This document shows positions 44,020 through 51,122 of a stretch of DNA of 64,000 nt, piece after piece. The DNA comes from Candidatus Magnetobacterium casense (GTDB lineage Bacteria > Nitrospirota > Thermodesulfovibrionia > Thermodesulfovibrionales > Magnetobacteriaceae), in the NCBI RefSeq assembly GCF_000714715.1, contig NZ_JMFO01000003.1, positions 124,001-188,000 of the forward strand, given 5' to 3'. A program made the translations under genes and the position numbers. The notes beneath the pieces are model-generated. The model was not told the origin of the DNA, did no database searches, and worked only from the letters and a program-made list of their open reading frames with translations. The number at the start of each line of letters is the position of its first letter. Position 1 is the first letter of the stretch.

Positions 44020-44407
44020 TAGTATTTTATTTGAAACAACGCGGTTTGGTCCTCTCGTAATACAAACCAGTAAAATCATAGAATTCCCCGAGGGTCTGCT
44101 GGGCTTTGCAGAACTCAAGCGGTATATCTTGGTCGATCACAGGGATACCCCGCTTAAGTGGCTACAGGCTATCGACGACCCTGATATAGCCTTTATCGTT
44201 ACGGACCCGACTATTGTATCGGCTGATTTTACCCTGACCATTGATACCGCTACCAAAAAGTACCTGGAAGTAGACAATGATGCCGACATGGTTGTCCTTG
44301 TTATCATCAGGGTAGACAATGGACGGGTAATCGCAAACTTCAGGGGACCGCTTGTCTTTAATGCCGCCAAAATGAGAGGCATACAGATTGTCCTGGATAA
44401 ACTATAG
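44006..44407 (+). CDS. fliW: Flagellar assembly factor FliW
   Basis: FliW binds both flagellin and CsrA; free flagellin titrates FliW and so lets CsrA shut off flagellin synthesis. The 133-residue product shows the family pattern FGPLVIQTSKIIEFPEGLLGFAELKRYILVDHRDTPLKWLQAIDDPDIAFIVTDP and VIIRVDNGRVIANFRGPLVFNAAKMRGIQIVL. The 14-base overlap with csrA implies tight translational coupling of the regulator and its antagonist. Mechanism in this organism is inferred from known systems. Confidence 0.96.
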   Translation: MQYSNSILFETTRFGPLVIQTSKIIEFPEGLLGFAELKRYILVDHRDTPLKWLQAIDDPDIAFIVTDPTIVSADFTLTIDTATKKYLEVDNDADMVVLVIIRVDNGRVIANFRGPLVFNAAKMRGIQIVLDKL

Positions 44408-44426
44408 TCACCACATCTAAGGCTGT

Positions 44427-45890
44427 ATGATAGAAAACTACGGTTTAGCCAAGTCCGATAGTATTGTCACTGTCTTACGCACTGAGAGCAGACCGATAAC
44501 GCTATTGTCTGGCGATGTGATGATGGCCGATGTCCTGGACGTGATAGAGTCCGGGATGGTTATGTTGCGTATAACCCCACCGCCTGGCAAGGGGGCTGGT
44601 GTCCAGGGTGGTGTCGTTACGGCCAAGACCAACGTACCGCTAAATGAGGGTGATAAGGTTGTCCTCGAGGTGCTTGGCTCAGGCAAAGAGGTCAAGTTCA
44701 GGTACCTGGGCACGGAAAAGGGTGAGCAGGAAACTGGCGGACAGGAAACACCCACCAAAACCCCACTAGAGCAGTTACAACTCAGGGTCTTCAGCCTGCT
44801 GTCAGAGCTATCAGACGCCAAACTCCAGAGTGAAGACCTCAAAACCCTCAAGGCCGCCTTTGACGCCATACCCGTTAGCATTAAGAGTAACTATCCGGAA
44901 TTTTCGATGTTTTCCAAATTCGCACCAGACATAGAGCAGATAGATGCCAACCTCCTGAAGTCAGTCATAGAGGGGGCGGGCGTGCTGTTTGAATCAAAGC
45001 TCAAGACCGCCGTCATGCAGGAGATAAAGCAGGCCCCTGATGTGTTGCTTGCAAAGGAGACCCTGCATGGGGTCATCAACGTGGCAACCCTGGGGCTTGA
45101 GGAGCTTCAGGGACTTAAGTTTGACATAAGGGGGGCGCTAAACACCATCGTCTTTAAGGCTGAGGAGGGACTCTATGCCCTGCAGGATGTCAAGAGTGAT
45201 ATCGACCTCAGACAACTGCTCAATGCCCCCCTGGAAAAGGTAGAACTGGCGTTACAATTACCCCTGGATGGCAAACTCAGAGACTCGCTGATATATCTCA
45301 AACAGAGACTGCTTGATATAATGCAGACACATGACCCCATCAAGCAAGAACAACCCAAAACGGCGATCAACTTTGCCGATGATCAAAAGGCCCTGTTGTT
45401 CAGGCTCCAGGACGTGCTGTCTGAGGGTAGGGTCGCCGATATCCTGAAATACTCTGTCGGCAGAAAAGACGACATCCCCGACATTGTGGAGCGATTGATC
45501 AAGCACATAGAGTATTTCCAGGTCTCCTCAAAGGCCAATGACATGGTCTACTCGTTCTTGCCCTTTTCCTGGCAAGGGTTGAGGGATGGTGAGATGTTGT
45601 TCAAGAAAAACAAGTATTCCTCCAAAAAGACCTTTACCTGTGACATCAACCTCAATCTCCGGCAACTGGGGAAGTTGTCGATATCGGCAACGCTTTCGGA
45701 TCGGGTGTTTTTTATATCCTTCCATGCCGAGCGACCTGAGACCAAGGACCTGATCGCTATCCACAAGTACGAGCTTGAAAGACGCTTTGAAGAGGTCGGC
45801 CTGTCCCTCAAGGTCATAAACGTGGCAGTAAAGGAAAAGATCGACTTTGCAGAGGCCAAAAACACCAGGGCCTTAGACCTTGTGGTGTGA
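44427..45890 (+). CDS. FliK-like flagellar hook-length control-related protein
   Basis: A 487-residue protein I assign tentatively to the FliK-like group. The N-terminal region (LLSGDVMMADVLDVIESGMVMLRI, then VPLNEGDKVVLEVLGSGKEVKFRYLG) looks like a small beta domain. The middle is helical. The C-terminal part (LPFSWQGLRDGEMLFKKNK...FTCDINLNLRQLGKLSISATLSDRVFFISFHAERPETKDLI...LERRFEEVGLSLKVINVAVKE) has the two-layer pattern seen in FliK C-terminal domains. It lies between fliW and a FlhB-like switch gene, a usual context. Hook-length measuring activity is inference. Confidence 0.7.
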   Translation: MIENYGLAKSDSIVTVLRTESRPITLLSGDVMMADVLDVIESGMVMLRITPPPGKGAGVQGGVVTAKTNVPLNEGDKVVLEVLGSGKEVKFRYLGTEKGEQETGGQETPTKTPLEQLQLRVFSLLSELSDAKLQSEDLKTLKAAFDAIPVSIKSNYPEFSMFSKFAPDIEQIDANLLKSVIEGAGVLFESKLKTAVMQEIKQAPDVLLAKETLHGVINVATLGLEELQGLKFDIRGALNTIVFKAEEGLYALQDVKSDIDLRQLLNAPLEKVELALQLPLDGKLRDSLIYLKQRLLDIMQTHDPIKQEQPKTAINFADDQKALLFRLQDVLSEGRVADILKYSVGRKDDIPDIVERLIKHIEYFQVSSKANDMVYSFLPFSWQGLRDGEMLFKKNKYSSKKTFTCDINLNLRQLGKLSISATLSDRVFFISFHAERPETKDLIAIHKYELERRFEEVGLSLKVINVAVKEKIDFAEAKNTRALDLVV

Positions 45891-45902
45891 GTCATCCCAA
45901 GT

Positions 45903-46166
45903 ATGAATGAAAAACCCCGCAAAGCCGCAGCATTAAAGTACAAGCCTGGTGTTCCCGGCGCCCCCAGGTTGGTGGCCAAGGGGGCTGGCACGGTGGCCGA
46001 CAAGATAGTTGAAATGGCCCAGGCAAGCGGCATCCCCGTTACAGAGGACAGGCAACTTATCGAAATCCTCTCCGCACTCGACCTCTACCAGGAGATTCCC
46101 TATGACCTGTACAAGGCCGTAGCAGAAATCCTCGCCTTCGTCTACTCTATAAGCAAAAAGGCATGA
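45903..46166 (+). CDS. FlhB C-terminal-domain homologue (FlhX-type export switch protein)
   Basis: An 87-residue protein equivalent to the cytoplasmic C-terminal domain of FlhB/YscU, without the membrane part. It has KAAALKYKPGVPGAPRLVAKGAGTVADKIVEMAQASGIPVTEDRQLIEILSALDLYQEIPYDLYKAVAEILAFVY. The NPTH autocleavage site of full FlhB is absent, replaced around KYKPGVPGAP, as in stand-alone FlhX proteins. It follows the FliK-like gene by 12 bases. In other bacteria FlhX can partly replace the FlhB C-domain in export switching. The flagellar cluster ends here, before an AT-rich island. Confidence 0.9.
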   Translation: MNEKPRKAAALKYKPGVPGAPRLVAKGAGTVADKIVEMAQASGIPVTEDRQLIEILSALDLYQEIPYDLYKAVAEILAFVYSISKKA

Positions 46167-46212
46167 GATATATTGCCCCTATTTTCATGTGATACCTTAA
46201 GGATAAGTTGAT

Positions 46213-47157
46213 ATGTTTGAAGATATGCCTGCAATTTATGACTCATTTCAGATTGATGCACGGCTTGTTGTAACAAAGGATGACGTGCTAAATGCCTGCC
46301 AGAAATTACCGGATAATACCTTTTCTCTTATTGTTAGTTCACCGCCTTACAATATGGGTAAAAATTATGAAAAGGAACTGCCTTTGCAAGAATATATACA
46401 ATGGCAAGAGACAATAATCAGTCAACTGGTAAGAGTTATGAGTAAAACGGGCTGCTTGTGTTGGCAAGTTGGAAACTATATAAACAATCGCGAGGTATTC
46501 CCTCTGGATATTTATTTCTATCCCATCTTTAAGAAAATGGGGCTAATACTTCGTAATAGAATCGTGTGGCATTTTGGTCATGGGTTACATGCCTCACATA
46601 GATTTTCAGGACGTTATGAAACCCTGTTATGGTTTACCAAATCTGAAGATTACGTTTTTAACCTTGATGCGGTAAGAATTCCGTCTAAATATCCTGGTAA
46701 ACGTCACTATAAGGGAGAAAAACGTGGACAACCTAGTTGCAATCCTTTGGGGAAGAATCCTTCTGATTTCTGGGAAATTATTGCAGAGGAATTTGAATCC
46801 GGCATTATTGAAATTCCCAATGTCAAATCAAATCATCCGGAAAAAACCTCTCATCCATGTCAATTCCCGATAGAACTTATAGAACGATGTATACTTGCAT
46901 TTACAAATGAAAACGATTGGATTTTGGACCCTTTCTGTGGGGTGGGTTCCGCACTGATTGCCGCTGTTAAACATCAACGTAAAGCAATGGGCATAGATAA
47001 AGATACAGAGTATTGTGAGATCACGAAACAACGATTAAACTCATATTACGAAGGAACTCTTAAAATACGCCCTATCAATAAAGAAATTTATAAACCTACA
47101 GGAAGGGAACGTGTTTCTCAAATCCCTATAGAATGGCTAATCAAGGAACAGACCTAA
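46213..47157 (+). CDS. DNA methyltransferase (beta-class, N4-cytosine/N6-adenine)
   Basis: A 314-residue site-specific DNA methyltransferase. The catalytic motif IV SSPPYN (about residues 44-49) comes before the SAM-binding motif I in LDPFCGVGSALIAA (about 237-250), which defines the beta class. The SPPY form is compatible with N4-cytosine or N6-adenine methylation. A region of possible target recognition lies between about 120 and 215. The gene is clearly more AT-rich than the flagellar genes before it, suggesting acquisition. It is followed directly (TAA then ATG) by the nuclease-HEAT gene and then a second methyltransferase, so a restriction-modification role is likely. The recognition site is not known. 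Confidence 0.9.
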   Translation: MFEDMPAIYDSFQIDARLVVTKDDVLNACQKLPDNTFSLIVSSPPYNMGKNYEKELPLQEYIQWQETIISQLVRVMSKTGCLCWQVGNYINNREVFPLDIYFYPIFKKMGLILRNRIVWHFGHGLHASHRFSGRYETLLWFTKSEDYVFNLDAVRIPSKYPGKRHYKGEKRGQPSCNPLGKNPSDFWEIIAEEFESGIIEIPNVKSNHPEKTSHPCQFPIELIERCILAFTNENDWILDPFCGVGSALIAAVKHQRKAMGIDKDTEYCEITKQRLNSYYEGTLKIRPINKEIYKPTGRERVSQIPIEWLIKEQT

Positions 47158-47227
47158 ATGATAATTGCAGGGATATTCTCATTCAACCGTGGAAAAGAAA
47201 TTGTCGAAAAAATATTGGTTAATAGTT

Positions 47228-48682
47228 ATGACTTCCTTTAAATCAGACGAAAGTTTTCTTGAAAAAATCTCTATTGGTGCGATAGGCGCTAAGAAGGTTT
47301 TTGAATATCTTCAAAATCAAGAATTGGACCCCATTGAACTTGAAAGAGGTTCAATGAATTATAAGATTTGGAAAAAGATAAAAATTAAACGAATCAGGGT
47401 GCCTGATATCCTTTGTGTTAGGTGTGGGATTAGGATAGAATCCAGAGCAAAAACCAAACTGGAGATATCAATGTCTCATTCTCTGTCTGACCCGGAGAGG
47501 GGATGGGACTATGGCATGAAGGATAATGACTACGTCGCATTTGTGGTATGTGACAAAATTGGTGAAAGACCTATTGACTGGCAGGCTGATAATTTAATCC
47601 AGTTTGTTTCAATTAAGAATTTAAGACTAGCAGAGAAGGAAAAGATGGTCTTATATGTTAAGCCTAAAGGGTCAGAAGAAGGCTTTGAGGCCAGAATTAC
47701 CTGGCCTGCTGCCACTGCTTCAGCAGATGGTATTATTAAAGAATCAACGGCTGAAAGAATACAGTATGAGCGCGAAAAGGATGGCAGAATAATAAGTCTG
47801 AAGACTTCTAAAAAAGGATTAAAGATGATCCCCCTTGTGCATACCGGGGACATTGTTCATAAGAATCAGGTGCTGGCCTCTGTTATTCCCGTTTCTATGA
47901 CCTTTTCATGTGATTCAGTTGACTATAATTACTTTTTAGGTAATTTATCCAATCCGGCTCTTAGCGAGAGATATACTGCATCAAAAGCCCTTTCTTTTTT
48001 TAACAATTCTGAAGTTCAGACAAACTTGTCAAGTTTGTTAGACAATCCGGATGAACATATTTATGTAAAGCTGGAAGCGGCGGCAAGCCTCGCACGATTT
48101 GGAATAAGTCAAGGATATAATTTTATAAAAAAGTGTATCGGTAGCAGTTACCTGCAAAATGTTCTTGAATCAGTAATCGTATTAGCCGAGATTAAGACAG
48201 ATACCTCATGTAAAATGCTCTGTGATATCTTAAATGATAATAATAATGATCCGGAAATACGAGCTGCTGCTGCATGGGGTATAGGCGAACTGAAAAATAA
48301 GACTGCACTCGATGCCCTTGTTAGGAGCTTCTCTGAGGTAAACGAAAATATAAAGATAGAAGCTGCCCGATCTTTGGCAAAGCTTACCAAAAACTATAGC
48401 CCTGAGATATTGAATAGTTTCACAAAATCAACTGCCATCCAAAAGCCAGGTATTGCATGGGCGTTAACTAAGTCTAACTCAATAGTCCTTGACCAGTTAA
48501 TCAATGCTCTATCTGATGATGATTCAAAGCACTGGATTTCCTATATCATTGGGACACAGGGAGAGAGCAGATATATTACTGATATTGAAAAACTAAAGAC
48601 AAAATATCCAGAGGTCTATTTTGCCGTTACGGTATTATGGAAGATTATGACAAGCTGGGTATATAAACTAAATGAATACTAA
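47228..48682 (+). CDS. Putative PD-(D/E)xK endonuclease fused to HEAT repeats
   Basis: A 484-residue protein between two DNA methyltransferase genes. The N-terminal region has RVPDILCVRCGIRIESRAKTKLEI, compatible with a PD-(D/E)xK nuclease centre (D near residue 59, E near 72, K near 76). The second half (about 240-460) is a run of HEAT-type helical pairs (YVKLEAAASLARFG, PEIRAAAAWGIGELKN, NIKIEAARSLAKL). This fits an unusual restriction endonuclease, with the repeats possibly used for DNA or protein binding; that is inference. The frame is open from a TTG at 47165. An alternative start ATG at 47158, in another frame, abuts the upstream stop, has AAGGAA before it, and would join this frame if one T of the run at 47237-47239 were removed. 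Overlaps the next gene by 11 bases. Confidence 0.75.
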   Translation: MTSFKSDESFLEKISIGAIGAKKVFEYLQNQELDPIELERGSMNYKIWKKIKIKRIRVPDILCVRCGIRIESRAKTKLEISMSHSLSDPERGWDYGMKDNDYVAFVVCDKIGERPIDWQADNLIQFVSIKNLRLAEKEKMVLYVKPKGSEEGFEARITWPAATASADGIIKESTAERIQYEREKDGRIISLKTSKKGLKMIPLVHTGDIVHKNQVLASVIPVSMTFSCDSVDYNYFLGNLSNPALSERYTASKALSFFNNSEVQTNLSSLLDNPDEHIYVKLEAAASLARFGISQGYNFIKKCIGSSYLQNVLESVIVLAEIKTDTSCKMLCDILNDNNNDPEIRAAAAWGIGELKNKTALDALVRSFSEVNENIKIEAARSLAKLTKNYSPEILNSFTKSTAIQKPGIAWALTKSNSIVLDQLINALSDDDSKHWISYIIGTQGESRYITDIEKLKTKYPEVYFAVTVLWKIMTSWVYKLNEY

Positions 48683-49700
48683 ATATCTTTACAGAACAAA
48701 AATTGGCAGAGCGGTTGTTGGAGATTCTATGGAATTGTTAAGAAAAATTAATGACGATTCCGTTGATTTGGTCATAACATCTCCTCCTTTTGCCCTGCAA
48801 AGGCAAAAAGAATACGGTAACAGAGAGCAAAACGAATATGTGGACTGGTTGCTTTTATTTACTCAGGAAGTAAAACGTGTTATTAAAAATACGGGAAGTT
48901 TTGTTTTAGATTTAGGAGGAGCATATCAAAAAGCTAGACCCATAAGGTCATTATATAATTACCGTATTCTCATCAGGATGTGTGACGAACAAGGATGGCA
49001 TTTGGCTGAGGAGTTTTTTTGGTTCAACCCGGCGAAACTGCCTTCACCTATTGAATGGGTTAATAAGAGAAAGATCCGTGTCAAAGATGCCGTTAATACC
49101 ATCTGGTGGCTATCTAAAACTGATTTTCCAAAGGCTAATGTAAAAAACGTTTTAGCACCATATTCAGAAAGAATGAAAAAATTGATTGAGGACAGTGCAA
49201 GTTTCTATACACCTAAAAAACGACCTTCCGGACACGATATTAGCAGCGGTTTTGGTTTTGATAACGGCGGAGCCATACCATCAAACATGCTTCAGATTCC
49301 AAATACGGAAAGTAATTCTCAGTATTTAAGGTATTGCGCAATCATGAAAATAAAGGGACATCCAGCGCGGTTTCCTGCTAAATTACCAGAATTTTTTATC
49401 AAGTTTCTGACTGAGTCCAATGACCTTGTTCTAGATATTTTCGCAGGGTCAAACACGACTGGAGCTGTGGCAGAACAATTAAACAGGAAATGGTTGGCAT
49501 TTGAAATAGATAATGCTTACTTAGCTGCTTCGGTGTTTCGTTTTCTACCATACGGGAATCCAGAAGTAATAGAACAAGTTCATAGTGTGTTAGCTAGCTC
49601 ACCAGAGGCGACTATGGATTTAGACGAATTGATAGATTTAGCAGAAAAAAAGAGAATGATATCACCTTTCAATATTAATGAACCAGTTTTACCTTATTGA
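48672..49700 (+). CDS. PvuII-type N4-cytosine DNA methyltransferase
   Basis: A 342-residue beta-class methyltransferase closely resembling M.PvuII as I remember it: TSPPFALQRQKEYGN (motif IV, about residues 35-50), EYVDWLLLFTQEVKR, SFVLDLGGAYQKARP, FFWFNPAKLPSPIEWVNKRKIRVKDAVNTIWWLSKTDFPKANV, VLAPYSERMKKLIED, PKKRPSGHDIS, HPARFPAKLPEFFIKFLTE and motif I DIFAGSNTTGAVAEQL. M.PvuII makes N4-methylcytosine in CAGCTG; the target here may be related but is unproven. No PvuII endonuclease or C (controller) protein gene is visible. The ATG overlaps the nuclease-HEAT stop by 11 bases, so the three genes form one operon. AT-rich like its neighbours. Confidence 0.93.
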   Translation: MNTKYLYRTKIGRAVVGDSMELLRKINDDSVDLVITSPPFALQRQKEYGNREQNEYVDWLLLFTQEVKRVIKNTGSFVLDLGGAYQKARPIRSLYNYRILIRMCDEQGWHLAEEFFWFNPAKLPSPIEWVNKRKIRVKDAVNTIWWLSKTDFPKANVKNVLAPYSERMKKLIEDSASFYTPKKRPSGHDISSGFGFDNGGAIPSNMLQIPNTESNSQYLRYCAIMKIKGHPARFPAKLPEFFIKFLTESNDLVLDIFAGSNTTGAVAEQLNRKWLAFEIDNAYLAASVFRFLPYGNPEVIEQVHSVLASSPEATMDLDELIDLAEKKRMISPFNINEPVLPY

Positions 49701-49751
49701 GCCAAAACAAATGATTTTCAAATATGAAAATCAGATACAGGAAGGAGGCAT

Positions 49752-50816
49752 ATGAGAATGATAAAACGTTTGAGTGTTATACTCCTGTTGCTGATTGTGC
49801 TGCCGATGTCTGCGGCAGCGGCGACGATAACTCTCCCGCAAACGGGGCAGACCACCAGCTACGTCGATGGCGACGGCGGGGCTATAAGGGCCGGTGTTGC
49901 GTGGCCGACCCCCCGGTTTAAGGACAACGGCAACGGCACGGTTACGGACAAACTTACGGGATTGATGTGGATGTCAAATGCCAACATGGCCGGTGGTAAG
50001 GTGACGTGGCAGGAGGCACTGAATCTCGTTGACTCGCTCAACAAGGGCGCCGCAAGGAATTACACCAACTGGCGTTTGCCAAACGTCAATGAGCTGTCAA
50101 GCCTCCTCAACGCCGAATACTCACTTGCCGCCGACTGGCTCAACACGCAGGGGTTTAAGGGCGTGCAACCATACTACTACTGGTCATCCACCTCCTATGC
50201 ACCAAGGACGTCCTTTGCATGGGTCGTTGGGATGGGCAACGGCATTGTGTTCTACGATGACAAAATATTCAAAAACGCATTCTTCTGGCCAGTTCGCACG
50301 GCAGATGCAGCGGTAGTGGCCAGCCTCCCGCAAACGGGACAGACTACCAGCCTTGCCCCCGGCGATGATGGCGCACTAAAAACCGGCGCTGCATGGCCAA
50401 CTCCACGCTTTAAGGACAACAGCAACGGCACCATCACCGACAATCTCACGGCCTTGATGTGGGTCAAAGATACCTCCACGCCATTAGTTGGCACATGCAC
50501 GGGCGGAATCAAGGCCTGGCAAGAGGCCCTCGACTACGTGCGGTGTCTCAACGCCGGAAACTACCTGGGATACAACAACTGGAGATTGCCCAATAGCAGA
50601 GAACTTGTAAGCCTGATTGATCGCTCAATGGCCTGGCCACTTGCCCTGCCACAGGGACATCCGTTTACGTCGGCACAGTCACAATACTACTGGAGCGCCG
50701 ACACGTACAGTATCTATAATCCCTACGCCTGTGTAGTCCTCCTGGCCAGCGGTGCCGTAGATTACACAAATAAAACGTACCAGTACTTTGTCTGGCCAGT
50801 ACGTGCAGTACAGTAG
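49752..50816 (+). CDS. Secreted protein with two DUF1566 (Lcl_C) domains
   Basis: A 354-residue exported protein: signal peptide (RLSVILLLLIVLPMSAAAA), then two Lcl_C/DUF1566 domains (about 35-195 and 205-354). Each starts near PRFKDN.NGT.TD.LT.LMW and ends in a C-type-lectin-like core with YYWS(S/A) and FFWPVR or FVWPVR. The first domain's end (YYYWSSTSYAPRTSFAWVVGMGNG) is the same fold element that is hypervariable in the DGR target 3 kb away. At the DNA level, however, it is not a recent copy of the TR. A strong GGAGG precedes the ATG. Ligand binding at the cell surface or outside is likely; the ligand is unknown. Confidence 0.85.
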   Translation: MRMIKRLSVILLLLIVLPMSAAAATITLPQTGQTTSYVDGDGGAIRAGVAWPTPRFKDNGNGTVTDKLTGLMWMSNANMAGGKVTWQEALNLVDSLNKGAARNYTNWRLPNVNELSSLLNAEYSLAADWLNTQGFKGVQPYYYWSSTSYAPRTSFAWVVGMGNGIVFYDDKIFKNAFFWPVRTADAAVVASLPQTGQTTSLAPGDDGALKTGAAWPTPRFKDNSNGTITDNLTALMWVKDTSTPLVGTCTGGIKAWQEALDYVRCLNAGNYLGYNNWRLPNSRELVSLIDRSMAWPLALPQGHPFTSAQSQYYWSADTYSIYNPYACVVLLASGAVDYTNKTYQYFVWPVRAVQ

Positions 50817-50861
50817 CTTATAGCGTGTTTCGTTTGCATCCGATACAAAGAAAGGGGTGGT

Positions 50862-50966
50862 TTGTGGCAGGGGCAGGTGCGACCTGCTGCTGGAAAATCG
50901 TGCCCCACCCGCTCCACCCCCCTTTAGACCCCCCAGCAAGGGAGCACAGCCCCCTTGACCCCGTAA
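50862..50966. repeat. GC-rich dispersed intergenic repeat, copy 6
   Basis: GGCAGGGGCAGGTGCGACCTGCTGCTGG, then GTGCCCCACCCGCTCCACCCCCC, CCCCCCAGCAAGGGAGC and CCCCCTTGACCCCGTAAAAA. It resembles the inverted form of the 28.8-kb copy and lies just after the DUF1566 gene. The 306-base gap up to 51122 holds this copy and the next one and no gene. Confidence 0.72.
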
Positions 50967-51028
50967 AAAATGCCACATGTTTTGTATTTAATCCAATAGA
51001 AATTTGCTATAACGACTAGAGCCTCGTG

Positions 51029-51105
51029 TAAAAAGGGGGCAGCGCCCCCAGGCATAAAAGGGGTCAGCGCCCCCGGCATAAAGGGGGACAGAACCCTTCC
51101 CACCT
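51029..51105. repeat. GC-rich dispersed repeat, short direct-repeat form
   Basis: Three units of the form (A)AAAAGGGG[G/TC]AGCGCCCCC(C/A)GGCATAA occur in a row (starting about 51029, 51056 and 51078), each a small hairpin. The same CCCCCGGCATAAAAGGGG unit occurs inside the copy at 12.34-12.45 kb. Confidence 0.7.
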
Positions 51106-51122
51106 TCTTATCTTTCTTCAAC

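Noticed and set aside
50166-50292. Second VR in the DUF1566 gene at 49752
   Set aside because: Only short stretches such as ACTACTGGTCATC match the TR; differences are not restricted to template adenines, so it is a fold relative, not a current VR.
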